Positions 7,515-15,996 of a stretch of 64,000 bases of DNA are shown piece after piece. Within the stretch, counting starts at the first letter, position 1. Every line of letters starts with the position of its first letter. Both the position numbers and the translations under genes were made by a program. Under the pieces are notes generated by a model. It was not told the origin of the DNA, ran no database searches, and saw only the letters and a program-made list of their open reading frames with translations. This DNA comes from Azospirillum brasilense. Lineage in GTDB: Bacteria > Pseudomonadota > Alphaproteobacteria > Azospirillales > Azospirillaceae. Where the stretch lies: positions 248,001 to 312,000 of the forward strand of contig NZ_CP032349.1 of assembly GCF_005222205.1 (NCBI RefSeq), read 5' to 3'.

Positions 7515-9296
7515 ATGATGACCCTTCTGGTTGTTGCCTACCTCGGGGGCATTCTGACCATCGTCAGCCCATGCATCCTGCCGGCTCTTCCCTTCGTCTT
7601 TGCGCGCGCGGAAAAGCCGTTCGTCACGAGCACTCTGCCGATGCTGGCCGGCATGGCCACCACCTTCGCCGCGGTCGCGACGCTGGCCGCGGTTGGCGGC
7701 GGCTGGGCCGTCCAAGCCAATGACCTGGGCCGCCTCGTCGCGCTGGCGCTGCTGGCCGTGTTCGGGGTGGCGCTGATCTCCCCGCGGGTCGCCGGCATCC
7801 TGACACGGCCGGCCGTCGCCTTCGGGACCCGCATCCTGCACACGGCGGGCGAGCCTGGTCCGGCCCCGACCTTTGGCGGATCGCTCCTGATCGGGGTGGC
7901 GACGGGGCTGCTCTGGGCACCCTGTGCCGGGCCGATCCTCGGCCTCGTTCTGACCGGTGCGGCCCTGCAGGGCGCCAACCTGCAGACCACGCTTCTCCTC
8001 CTGGCCTACGCGGCCGGGGCGGCCACGTCGCTGGCGCTGGCGCTGCTGGTCGGCGGCCGGCTGTTCGCCGCCATGAAGCGGTCGCTCGGCGGCGGAGAAT
8101 GGGTTCGCCAGGGCCTTGGCGTGGCCGTCATCGCGGGGGTTGCCGCCATCGGGCTTGGCCTCGACACCGGGCTTTTCGCCACCCTGTCGAGCACCAACAC
8201 CGACCGGATCGAGCGCGCCCTGCTCGACAATTTTGGTCCGGAGGATCCGGAGTCGGGCCAGGAACTTGGAATGAGCAGGGTGGCGAGCAACGCCGTGGTC
8301 CAAACGGCGGGCAAGCCGTTCCAGAGCGACCTCCCGGTGGAGGGGGCGTTCCCGTCGCTCGACGGAACGGTGGAGTGGCTGAATTCGGCGCCGCTGTCGA
8401 CGGAAGCCCTGCGGGGCAAAGTGGTCCTGGTGAATTTCTGGACCTACTCGTGCATCAACTGCATCCGCGCCCTGCCCTATGTCCGCGCGTGGGCGGACAA
8501 GTACAAGGATCAGGGACTTGTCGTGATCGGCGTGCACACGCCCGAGTTCGCCTTTGAACGAAACGTCCAGAACATAAGGAAGGCGCTAACCGACTTCCAG
8601 ATCGGCTATCCGGTCGCGGTCGACAGCAATTTCAAGGTCTGGCGCGCCTTTCGGAACAGCTATTGGCCGGCGCTGTACTTTATCGACGCCAAGGGCCGCA
8701 TCCGGCACCACGCGTTCGGCGAGGGCAACTATCAGGAATCCGAAAAGGCCATCCAGGCGCTTCTGGCGGAAGCCGGCGAACGCAGCGCGTCCAACGACGT
8801 CGTAACGCCCGACGCCAAGGGCGCGCAAGCCGCGCCGGACCTTGCCCACATCCGATCCTCCGAAACCTACATCGGTTATCAGCAGGCGTCGAACTTCGCC
8901 TCTCCGGAAGGGATGGGCGGCGACCGCGCCCGGACCTACACGACGAATCCGCTGAGGCTCAACCAGTGGGCCCTGGCCGGCAACTGGACGGTCGGTGCCG
9001 AACAGGCGACCCTCAACCAAGCCGGGGGCGGAATTACCTATCGGTTCAGCGCGCGTGACCTTCACCTGATTCTTGGGCCGGGCGCGGATGGCCAGCCAGT
9101 CCGTTTCCAGGTGACCATCGACGGCAAGGCGCCGGGCGAGAACCATGGCGCCGACATCGCCGCCGACGGACACGGCACCGTCAGCCAGACCCGCCTGTAC
9201 CAGCTCGTGCGGCAGAGCCGCGACATCGGGGAGCGTACGTTCGAAGTCCGCTTCCTGGATCCGGGTGTCGCAGCATTTGCCTTCACCTTCGGCTGA
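7515..9296 (+). CDS. DipZ-like protein: CcdA membrane domain fused to thioredoxin
   Basis: A 593-residue fusion. Residues 1-230 form a CcdA/DsbD-type membrane domain with several hydrophobic helices and the paired cysteines in SPCILP (Cys20) and WAPCAGP. After a linker comes a periplasmic thioredoxin/AhpC-TSA domain with CINC at 313-316, then a C-terminal galactose-binding-like domain (about 430-593) as in DipZ. Family role: electrons move from cytoplasmic thioredoxin through the membrane domain to periplasmic thiols. AAGGA precedes the tandem ATGs at 7515/7518. Together with Ohr and the Tat hydrolase it makes an oxidative-damage module that covers cytoplasm and periplasm. Confidence 0.9.
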   Translation: MMTLLVVAYLGGILTIVSPCILPALPFVFARAEKPFVTSTLPMLAGMATTFAAVATLAAVGGGWAVQANDLGRLVALALLAVFGVALISPRVAGILTRPAVAFGTRILHTAGEPGPAPTFGGSLLIGVATGLLWAPCAGPILGLVLTGAALQGANLQTTLLLLAYAAGAATSLALALLVGGRLFAAMKRSLGGGEWVRQGLGVAVIAGVAAIGLGLDTGLFATLSSTNTDRIERALLDNFGPEDPESGQELGMSRVASNAVVQTAGKPFQSDLPVEGAFPSLDGTVEWLNSAPLSTEALRGKVVLVNFWTYSCINCIRALPYVRAWADKYKDQGLVVIGVHTPEFAFERNVQNIRKALTDFQIGYPVAVDSNFKVWRAFRNSYWPALYFIDAKGRIRHHAFGEGNYQESEKAIQALLAEAGERSASNDVVTPDAKGAQAAPDLAHIRSSETYIGYQQASNFASPEGMGGDRARTYTTNPLRLNQWALAGNWTVGAEQATLNQAGGGITYRFSARDLHLILGPGADGQPVRFQVTIDGKAPGENHGADIAADGHGTVSQTRLYQLVRQSRDIGERTFEVRFLDPGVAAFAFTFG

Positions 9297-9334
9297 GCGC
9301 CGCGCCGATGGAGATCCTGAAGGAGTTTCCCGCC

Positions 9335-9451
9335 ATGATGAAGCTTGCCATCATCCTCGTCCTCAGCCTGTCGGTCCTGGCAGCCCCCTGCGTCTATGAC
9401 ACCGACCCCCGCGAGCCGTCACCGCTAGCGGCCTTCTTCGCCAGGAACTGA
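9335..9451 (+). CDS. Small secreted or lipoprotein-like peptide
   Basis: A 38-residue open frame directly after the DipZ-like gene. It begins MMKLAIILVLSLSVLAAPC, a hydrophobic leader ending at a Cys that could be a lipobox (LAAPC), then a short polar tail ending ARN. AAGGAG lies 8 bases before the ATG at 9335; an in-frame ATG at 9308 would add 9 residues but lacks this site. No family is recognised. The good ribosome site and leader make it plausible as the last gene of the peroxide module, but it is too short for certainty. Confidence 0.5.
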   Translation: MMKLAIILVLSLSVLAAPCVYDTDPREPSPLAAFFARN

Positions 9452-9567
9452 TGGTCCTGCCGCAGCGTTTCGTCGCAGAAGCACCTCCACCTGCCGGCAC
9501 ATGACCGCGGCGGGCATCGTCACGCCAATCCTGGCGGCGGCGGGACGGGGAGGTTACGCATCATCCG

Positions 9568-9810
9568 ATGACGCCGTTCACGTGTGCCCGCCACCAGTTC
9601 CCGGCCGCCGTGATCCAGCACGCGATCTGGCTGTATCTGCGGTTCACGCTGAGCTACCGGGACGTCGAGGAGCTGCTGGTTGAACGCGGCATCGACGTGT
9701 CCCACGAGACGGTCCGCCGCTGGGTCGTGAAGTTCGGGCCAGCCATCGCCGTCAACCTGCGGCGCCTCCGGCCAAGGCCCAGTCCTCGCTGGCATTTGGA
9801 CGAGTGGTGA
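9568..9810 (+). pseudogene. IS6/IS240-group transposase, N-terminal stump
   Basis: The frame encodes the N-terminal 80 residues of an IS6-family transposase (HQFPAAVIQHAIWLYLRFTLSYRDVEELL; HTH VSHETVRRW) up to the first catalytic Asp in WHLDE. One base is missing just after GACGAG, which shifts the frame to a TGA, and similarity ends within about 20 bases. The second Asp and the Glu are gone, so it cannot transpose. It belongs to a different subgroup from the intact IS6 at 1.9 kb. Confidence 0.85.
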
Positions 9811-9917
9811 TCAGGGTGTGAAAAAGCCCGCGGTCGGGACCCTTCAGTTTCCATTATTGTCAAAGCGTTCCCGTGCCGATCGGCGCCAGAACCCCATGCC
9901 GATTCACATATGGTGCG

Positions 9918-11936
9918 TCAGAGGCTTGGGTCGGTGACCGCAAATCGGAGGTCCTGTGCCATTGCGTCCAGGACGAGGATGCTGTCTCCGTCTCCGAGAT
10001 CGACATGCACGCTTCCCCCCAGCTCGATGACGTGCTCCGCCCGCCATGCCGCCGCACCGATGTCCCGCTCGAATCCCTTCAGAATGATGACGTCCAGCAG
10101 CGGGTCGAGGGCGGTCAGCACATCAGCGCCGCTGCCTGGGGCGAAGAAGAACTGGTCGCTCTCGCCGTCCCGCTCGGCAAGCAGCACATCATCGCCGACA
10201 CCGCCATCCACGATGTCGCGCCCAGCTCCCGGAACCAGGACATCCCGCCCGGACATGCCATAAAGGCGATCGGCGCCTTCCGCCCCGTCGATGAAGTCTG
10301 CGCCGGCGCCGCCGTTTAACCGGTCGTCCGCGGCACCGGCCAAGATGCGATCATCACCACCCAATCCATGAATCCGGTCCGCACCATCTCCGCCCAGCAA
10401 CGTGTCGTTGCCTTCAGACCCTCGGTGGATACCGTCCGGTGCTGCGATGACACCGAGCAGCTTGGCCGTGTGATCCCAATAGTCGTTTCCTATTCCAGGG
10501 GGAAGCTCCGCGAGCACGATGGTGCCGTCCGTCGTGCCGTCGGACAGGAAGAATCGATCGGTCTTGGCGATGTAATCACGATCGAACCCCAGCATGTGGC
10601 CATCAAGATCCCCGAGGAGCTTGTCGCCGAAGGCTCCCCCCGACGTGTCCTGCACCTTGTGTGTGCCTTCGGGCGTGCCATCAGTCACCCACAGAGCAGC
10701 GGGATTGGCTCCGCTCTGGTCCGTCAGAAAGAAGGCCCGGCCGCCGGCAATCTCAATGTCCTGGTACATCCAATCGTTCTGATGAAGTTCGGCGGTCCCC
10801 CCAGGTGTGCCATCGCTCGCCAACAGGCGTTGCGAGCCCGACCAATAGCTTTCGTCCAGGAAGAGAAGGCGATCTCCTTCGTCGCCGGGCGGTCCCTTAT
10901 CGAGCCATGCGATCGGGCTGGCGAGTTCCTGGCTCGGCAGGAAGCTCACCTTGCCAGTAGCCTCCTCCAAAACACCAATCAGCGAGGCAGAACCTTGTTC
11001 CACCCGGTAGGTATCCATGTCGGTCGTGAACACCACATGGCCGTTGCGCACGCCGGCGATCCGTTCAAGGTCCCACCCCTGCATGGTCAGGTCGCCAAGG
11101 TAGCGCGTGCCCTCGGACGTGCCATCGGTGACCCAGAAGGTCGAATGCCGGACGGCGGTAGGCCACTCCATGCTCCCGGTCCAGTCGATCACATTCGTGA
11201 CTGACACCACAATCCCCTCAGGCGAGGGCAAATAGCGGACGGCCCCGCTGTCGGGGATGAGGTTCGCAAACGCCGTCGCGGCGCCGTTGGCATTGACGAA
11301 GGTGAGCTTGGAAGGCCAGGACGCCGCCCCCTCGTGGAAGGCCAGCCCCCCGTCATTCATGCTGACCAGCGTGATGCCGTAGGACCAGGAGGGGAGCGGC
11401 GCCATCTCATGGAAGAGGACAGTTCCGGCGGCGGTGCCATCGGAGCTCCAGATTCCGTCCTGAGTGTCGCCGTCTGCGTGCAGGTAGATCCGGCCGTGTG
11501 CAGCCGTCAACGCCGATGGGGACGACCCTTGCGTCCCCGGCATGAGGTCGGTGACCATCCGGGTCCCCGCTGCGGTTCCGTCGCTCACCCACAGCTCCCG
11601 GCCGTGAATCCCATCGTCCGCAGTGAAGAACAGCCGGTCGCCGACCACAGTCAGGTCGTCCGGGGCGCCTGATGCGGCGCCGGCCGCAGCGTCGAACATC
11701 CGGGTCCCGCTGCTGGTGCCATCCGTGACCCAGAGTTCGCGTCCGTGCAGGCCGTCGTCGGCGGTGAAGAACACCTTACCGCCGGCAACGATAGCGTCCT
11801 GGGGGGCGCTTCCCTCCTCGCCGGGTCTGATGTCGGCAACAAGGCGCGTTCCCAACGGCGTACCGTCGGTGACCCACGGTTCAGCGCCCGTGTTTTGCAT
11901 GGTAGCTGTGAAAACAGCGATCTTCGTTAGTGACAT
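9918..11936 (-). CDS. ELW-DGT repeat / RTX calcium-binding protein
   Basis: A 672-residue protein. The ATG at 11936 has GGAGGGGG just upstream and is preferred to the in-frame start at 11960. Residues 1 to about 470 carry repeated ELWVTDGTxxGT-type units (clear at about 20, 67, 112, 155, with weaker ones later), a beta-propeller-like repeat family. The C-terminal 200 residues hold RTX nonapeptides such as GGDGADRIHG and GGAGADFIDG that bind calcium. There is no Sec leader, and RTX proteins of this type leave by type I secretion using a C-terminal signal; no such transporter is in the window. Function is unknown; adhesion or surface display is a guess. Confidence 0.85.
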   Translation of the reverse strand: MSLTKIAVFTATMQNTGAEPWVTDGTPLGTRLVADIRPGEEGSAPQDAIVAGGKVFFTADDGLHGRELWVTDGTSSGTRMFDAAAGAASGAPDDLTVVGDRLFFTADDGIHGRELWVSDGTAAGTRMVTDLMPGTQGSSPSALTAAHGRIYLHADGDTQDGIWSSDGTAAGTVLFHEMAPLPSWSYGITLVSMNDGGLAFHEGAASWPSKLTFVNANGAATAFANLIPDSGAVRYLPSPEGIVVSVTNVIDWTGSMEWPTAVRHSTFWVTDGTSEGTRYLGDLTMQGWDLERIAGVRNGHVVFTTDMDTYRVEQGSASLIGVLEEATGKVSFLPSQELASPIAWLDKGPPGDEGDRLLFLDESYWSGSQRLLASDGTPGGTAELHQNDWMYQDIEIAGGRAFFLTDQSGANPAALWVTDGTPEGTHKVQDTSGGAFGDKLLGDLDGHMLGFDRDYIAKTDRFFLSDGTTDGTIVLAELPPGIGNDYWDHTAKLLGVIAAPDGIHRGSEGNDTLLGGDGADRIHGLGGDDRILAGAADDRLNGGAGADFIDGAEGADRLYGMSGRDVLVPGAGRDIVDGGVGDDVLLAERDGESDQFFFAPGSGADVLTALDPLLDVIILKGFERDIGAAAWRAEHVIELGGSVHVDLGDGDSILVLDAMAQDLRFAVTDPSL

Positions 11937-12104
11937 GCCCCCTCCAATCGGATGAAGCATTGATCAAAAGGTTGCACATCGCAGAATGACAATTTTGAGC
12001 TGAACGCGCCCCAATCATAATCAGATTATTTCAATCTCATAGTCTTGATAATTTTATACTTTATGTGGGCCCTAATGCACTTTCATGCATTGAAAGCGCG
12101 GGAG

Positions 12105-12290
12105 CACGGCGCTTCTTCCACAAGACGCTGAAGGAGACGCACACCGTCAACCCGCTCGCCGTCACCGTTGACAAGAACTCTATCTACCAGAATGCGGCAA
12201 GACGATGAAGAACGCCGGTGAGTTTGGGCGGCTCACCAAGCAACGGCAAAGCAAGTATGTGAACAATATGTTGAACAGGATCACCGCTGC
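12105..12290 (+). pseudogene. IS6-family transposase, internal remnant
   Basis: From 12105 the frame reads ARRFFHKTLKETHTVNPLAV and on to TVDKNSIYQNA, matching the region around the second catalytic Asp of IS6 transposases, then stops at TGA 12207. In another frame it resumes KNAGEFGRLTKQRQSKYVNN, and a missing G then breaks the usual NMVEQDHRR motif. No start, no ends and at least two frameshifts: a dead remnant in the otherwise AT-richer 550-base gap beside the RTX gene. The rest of the gap (11937-12104 and 12300-12489) shows no gene. Confidence 0.75.
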
Positions 12291-12489
12291 ATTAGGCGGT
12301 CTTTGCAAAGAAATCCATCGTTGCCACGATTCGCCCACCGTGATAATCGCCCTTCGTGAGACAAAATTTCAGTTGGTTAGTATAAGATATTGTCTGCTGA
12401 GCCGAGGCAAGGCCACCCTCTGATTATATTGGTCATGCAACCAGAGCCTTCATGCGCCGTCCCAATCACGTTTGGGCCGTAGTGCAGGA

Positions 12490-13449
12490 TCAGGCTGCCG
12501 TCGTCGTACGAAAGCGCTTCCGGTAGTCGGCCGGATTGATGCCGAGATTGCGGACAAACGCACGCCTCATGGTGCTGGCGTCACCAAAACCGCAGACATA
12601 AGCCACCCGCTGGAGCGGCGTGGATGAATCCACCAACATCCGGCGCGCCGCGTCGAGCCGCGCCGCTTCCACGAAATCGGCCGGAGGGCGGCCAACGTCG
12701 CGCTTGAACACCCTGGCAAAATTCCGCGAACTCATGCCGGCCTGGGACGCCAAGGCCTCCACGGACAGATCGGCGGAAAGGTTATCCAGCACATACTCCT
12801 GGATCTTTTGGATTCCGGTACGGCTCGACACTTGGGCGGCGAGATGGGCACTGAATTGCGACTGCCCTCCAGGCCGCTTCAGAAACATCACCATGTAGCG
12901 CGCGACCAGCAGCGCCAGTTCCCGCCCGTGATCCTCCTCCAGCAGGGATAGCGCCAAGTCGATGCCAGAGGTGACGCCGGCGGCGGTGGAGATGTTGCCG
13001 TCGCGAATGAAGATCTGGTCCGAATCGACCGTCAGAGTTGGAAACTCAGCGCGAAGCTTGTCGGCGCATTCCCAATGGGTGGTGACACGGCGGCCATCAA
13101 GCAGCCCGGTGGCCGCCAGCAGGAACACCCCCGTGCAGATCGATCCGTAGCGGCGGACTTCGGGCGCGCGGCGCCTGAGCCAGTCGATCACCGCCGGATC
13201 GATGGCGCTGAACGACGGGTCACCGGCGATCAGCAACGTGTCGATCGGTTGATCGGGGTCGTGGATGGTTCGGTCGGCGAGGAACCGCAGGCTGCCGGTT
13301 CCACAAACCGGCCCCTCCGCGGTGCCCATCACCTGAACCTCGTAGGCCTTCGGATCGCCGAGGCGGCGCGCCGCTTCCCAGAACACCTCCGCCGGCCCCA
13401 CCACATCCAACGCCTGAACCCCGGGAGGGGCGAGAAGCACAATCCGCAT
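12490..13449 (-). CDS. GlxA family transcriptional regulator (DJ-1/PfpI plus AraC HTH)
   Basis: A 319-residue protein starting at the ATG at 13449 (MRIVLLAPPGVQALDVVGPAEVF). Residues 1-185 are a DJ-1/PfpI-like amidotransferase domain with the nucleophile-elbow Cys in YGSICTGVFLLAATGLLDG. Residues 215-319 hold two AraC-type helix-turn-helices (LSVEALASQAGMSSRNFARVFKRDVG and LQRVAYVCGFGDASTMRRAFVR). GlxA-type proteins activate catabolic operons in response to small nitrogenous or amide-like ligands. It is 70 bases downstream of the cobalt permease, same strand, so it may be the last gene of the nitrile hydratase operon and its regulator. Confidence 0.9.
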   Translation of the reverse strand: MRIVLLAPPGVQALDVVGPAEVFWEAARRLGDPKAYEVQVMGTAEGPVCGTGSLRFLADRTIHDPDQPIDTLLIAGDPSFSAIDPAVIDWLRRRAPEVRRYGSICTGVFLLAATGLLDGRRVTTHWECADKLRAEFPTLTVDSDQIFIRDGNISTAAGVTSGIDLALSLLEEDHGRELALLVARYMVMFLKRPGGQSQFSAHLAAQVSSRTGIQKIQEYVLDNLSADLSVEALASQAGMSSRNFARVFKRDVGRPPADFVEAARLDAARRMLVDSSTPLQRVAYVCGFGDASTMRRAFVRNLGINPADYRKRFRTTTAA

Positions 13450-13519
13450 GAAAGACGCTCTTCCTGCAATCGGGCAGCCAAAGGGCACAGCCGCCCGATT
13501 GTATTTGGCATGCCAATTA

Positions 13520-14173
13520 TCAGGCAAGAGCCGGGCTGCGGAGCGTGGTGACACGAAGCAGCGGATTGCCGGCGTCCAGCCGGCCCAGCGCCCGCAGAAG
13601 CCCGCAACTGATTGCCGGTTCGCACAGCACGACCGGCAGATAGGCGGCGGCGAAGACCGCCCAATCCGCGAACGGCGTCGCCCGCTCGCCCATCATCAGC
13701 CAGAAGCCGACCATGGCAACCACGCCGCTGTAATAGACGGCGTCGAAACGCAGCACCGATGACCAGCGGATCGAGGCCAGTCCAATGGATTCCAACAGGC
13801 GCTTTCCACCCATGGCGTGTGCGGCAACCAGCGGCACCATCAGCGACAGCGAATTCACGGCGAGATGCCCGAGATCCTGCGGCTCGAACAGCAGGGCCTG
13901 CAGCGTCAGGCCAATGCCGAACCCGAACAGGGTCGCGGGAAATCCGAAAATGAAATAGATGGCCGAGGCGCCGATGAAGTGCAGTTCCGACGGGCCGACC
14001 GGCTGGTGCCAAAACTCCATGAAGACCGAGAAGAAGATGGCCGCCAGAAGCGCCTTGCCCCATTCGAGAGGCCGGCGCAGGAAGGCCGGAGCGTGCGAGG
14101 CGAGAAGGCTGAGCGCGGCCGCGTTGGCACCGACGATCTTCGCGGCCGACAGCATGCCGGGTTCGATGTGCAT
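13520..14173 (-). CDS. CbiM-like cobalt uptake permease
   Basis: A 217-residue membrane protein with about six hydrophobic segments. The N-terminus MHIEPGMLSAAKIVGAN carries the conserved His2 and the MHIxxG pattern of CbiM/CbiM-like ECF substrate-binding subunits, where the N-terminal loop coordinates Co(II) or Ni(II). CbiN, CbiQ or CbiO partners are not in the window. Gene position, directly after a cobalt-type nitrile hydratase and its activator, argues for cobalt supply, playing the role that a NiCoT permease has in some rhodococcal clusters. Whether it works alone or uses an ATPase coded elsewhere is unknown. Confidence 0.82.
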   Translation of the reverse strand: MHIEPGMLSAAKIVGANAAALSLLASHAPAFLRRPLEWGKALLAAIFFSVFMEFWHQPVGPSELHFIGASAIYFIFGFPATLFGFGIGLTLQALLFEPQDLGHLAVNSLSLMVPLVAAHAMGGKRLLESIGLASIRWSSVLRFDAVYYSGVVAMVGFWLMMGERATPFADWAVFAAAYLPVVLCEPAISCGLLRALGRLDAGNPLLRVTTLRSPALA

Positions 14174-14203
14174 GGACGTCTCCCGATGTTCGGATGGTTG
14201 GTA

Positions 14204-14560
14204 TCAGGCCGACCACGTGTCGGCGGTCGCGGTGGCCGTGGCGAGGCGGGCCGACAGTTCGTCGGGCGTCGCGAGGCCGGATTGAAGGATCGTCGCCTCC
14301 AGGGCGCTCAACCACTGTTCATAGTAGCTCCAGGATGGACCGTCGGGGGCCTGGGTCCGCTCCCAGTCGCCGATGGCGGCGATCAGGTTCTGGCGGAAAT
14401 CCTCCCACTCGAAATGGCCCTCTCGGGCCAGCGCAAGCGCCACCCCGAAGGCCGACCGCTCCCACTCCTCCGCGAAGCAGAGGGTGCCGTTGGCGCGGGG
14501 AGGGGAATCCTCGGCCCCGGCCATGCTGGTCAGGGCGAAATGTTCGAATCGGGTCAGCAT
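14204..14560 (-). CDS. Nitrile hydratase accessory (activator) protein
   Basis: A 118-residue protein resembling the N-terminal domain of the nitrile hydratase beta subunit (RANGTLCFAEEWERSAFGVALAL, then FRQNLIAAIGDWE and YYEQWLSALE). Such small beta-homologous proteins bind the alpha subunit and insert cobalt by subunit swapping. The ATG at 14560 is preceded by GGAGGAACGGGC. It lies 40 bases downstream of the alpha gene and 30 upstream of the permease, the expected place between structural genes and metal supply. High confidence for the family; the swapping mechanism is family knowledge. Confidence 0.85.
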   Translation of the reverse strand: MLTRFEHFALTSMAGAEDSPPRANGTLCFAEEWERSAFGVALALAREGHFEWEDFRQNLIAAIGDWERTQAPDGPSWSYYEQWLSALEATILQSGLATPDELSARLATATATADTWSA

Positions 14561-14600
14561 GCCCGTTCCTCCGGACAATGTTGTGGGGCCGGTTCGGAGG

Positions 14601-15221
14601 TCAGGCGGACGCCGCGACCGCCACGCCCATCATGGCTTCCGGTGTGACCAGTGCCGCGAGTTCGCCTTCGCTCTTGCCCTCGGTTCCGGCGGGGCGCTCG
14701 GGAATGACGAACCAGCGGATCTGAGCGCTGCTGTCCCAGACCTTGACCTCGGTGCTTTCGGGCATGGTGAGCCCGAACTCCTTCAGCACGGCGCGCGGCT
14801 CGCGCGCGGCGCGGCTGCGGAAGGTCGGGTCCTTGTACCAGTACGGCGGCAGCCCAAGCACCGGCCAGGGATAGCAGGAGCAGAGCGTGCAGATAACCAG
14901 GTTGTGAACGCCCTCGCCATTCGCCACGGCGCGCATGTGCTCGCCCTCGGCCCCGGCCATGCCTTCCGGCAGATCCGTCAATTCGGCGATGGCGGCCGGC
15001 GCATCCTCGATCAGCCGTTGCTTGAAAGCCGGATCGACCCAGGCGCGGGCGACGATCCTGGCGCCGTTGAACGGACCCATCTTCGTTTCGAACACGTTCA
15101 GCACCGTGTCCACGGTCTTGCTGGTGATGACGCCCTTTTCGATGAGCAACGCTTCGAGGGCGCGGACGCGCGCGGCGCTCCGGGCCTCGCGGTCGTCGGG
15201 ATGGTGGAAACGATCGGTCAT
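14601..15221 (-). CDS. nthA: Nitrile hydratase alpha subunit, cobalt type
   Basis: A 206-residue alpha subunit. The metal claw CTLCSC is at 111-116; Thr after the first Cys is the mark of the non-corrin cobalt type (iron enzymes have Ser). Cys114 and the third Cys are expected to be oxidised to sulfinic and sulfenic acid. The YWYKDP segment follows as usual. With the beta subunit it hydrates nitriles to amides in the cytoplasm. The gene is 15 bases after beta; beta-alpha order matches cobalt-type clusters. No amidase is seen nearby, so the amide product must be handled elsewhere. Confidence 0.93.
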   Translation of the reverse strand: MTDRFHHPDDREARSAARVRALEALLIEKGVITSKTVDTVLNVFETKMGPFNGARIVARAWVDPAFKQRLIEDAPAAIAELTDLPEGMAGAEGEHMRAVANGEGVHNLVICTLCSCYPWPVLGLPPYWYKDPTFRSRAAREPRAVLKEFGLTMPESTEVKVWDSSAQIRWFVIPERPAGTEGKSEGELAALVTPEAMMGVAVAASA

Positions 15222-15236
15222 TCTCGATGGCTCCGG

Positions 15237-15959
15237 TCAGGCGGCGGGCTTGGTGACGTAGGCGGCGTAGAGATCGGCATAGAGCGTCACATTCGGTTCC
15301 GTGTTGCCGGGCCACAGGTCCTTGGCCTCGAAACGCACGCAATAGACGGGCATCGGCGCGCCGACGCCGTCCGCCCCGGTGTCGGTCAGATACCCATAGA
15401 CACCTGGATAGACCGTCTCGACCACACCGTTTTGGTTGCGCAGGAAGCCAGGAAGGCGAGTGTGTTCGACCGTTGGCACATTCCTGACCGTCACCGTGTC
15501 GCCTTCCCGGAAGTCGGGCAATATTGCGACGTCACGCTTCGGGGAATCCCCTTCCGCCAAATAGCGTTCAACGCGCTGGTCGATTTCCGGCGCGCCCCCT
15601 TGCGGCAGAGGCTTCTCAGGATCGGCGAGATACTCGGCCGTGCGCGCGTCCAACTCCTCCTCCGTGATGTAGCCGTTCTCGATGAAGTAGCCGCTGATGC
15701 CGCCCAGCCACTTCTCGTAATAGCGGTACTTGAAGTAGTCGAAGGGGTTTAGCCCTTCGGCCCCGGTGCGCAGATGGGCCCAGGTCCAGACGGTGTGGAA
15801 GGCGCTCGGCGTGGCGGGAAGCGGCAGTTGCGCGCTGAGCGCCATCATCGCCGTGTGAATGCCGAAGATGCGCTTCTCCCACTCCTCCACGAAGACGCGC
15901 GTTTCAACGGTGATGGGACCCAGGCCTTCCAGGCCCCCGAGGTAATGTTGCAGCTTCAT
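15237..15959 (-). CDS. nthB: Nitrile hydratase beta subunit
   Basis: A 240-residue beta subunit starting at the ATG at 15959 (MKLQHYLGGLEGLGPI). The N-terminal helical half contains FVEEWEKRIFGIHTAMMAL and FDYFKYRYYEKWLGGISGYFIENG, and the C-terminal SH3-like half has FREGDTVTVRNV and HTRLPGFLRNQNGVVE, both typical. Arginines in the FREGD and TRLPGFLR segments belong to the regions that normally contact the alpha claw. It follows the CobW-family gene by 37 bases and precedes alpha by 15, so the genes are surely one transcript. Confidence 0.92.
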   Translation of the reverse strand: MKLQHYLGGLEGLGPITVETRVFVEEWEKRIFGIHTAMMALSAQLPLPATPSAFHTVWTWAHLRTGAEGLNPFDYFKYRYYEKWLGGISGYFIENGYITEEELDARTAEYLADPEKPLPQGGAPEIDQRVERYLAEGDSPKRDVAILPDFREGDTVTVRNVPTVEHTRLPGFLRNQNGVVETVYPGVYGYLTDTGADGVGAPMPVYCVRFEAKDLWPGNTEPNVTLYADLYAAYVTKPAA

Positions 15960-15996
15960 TGGTTGCTTCCTGAAATCGGGAACGGAAACAGAAGCG

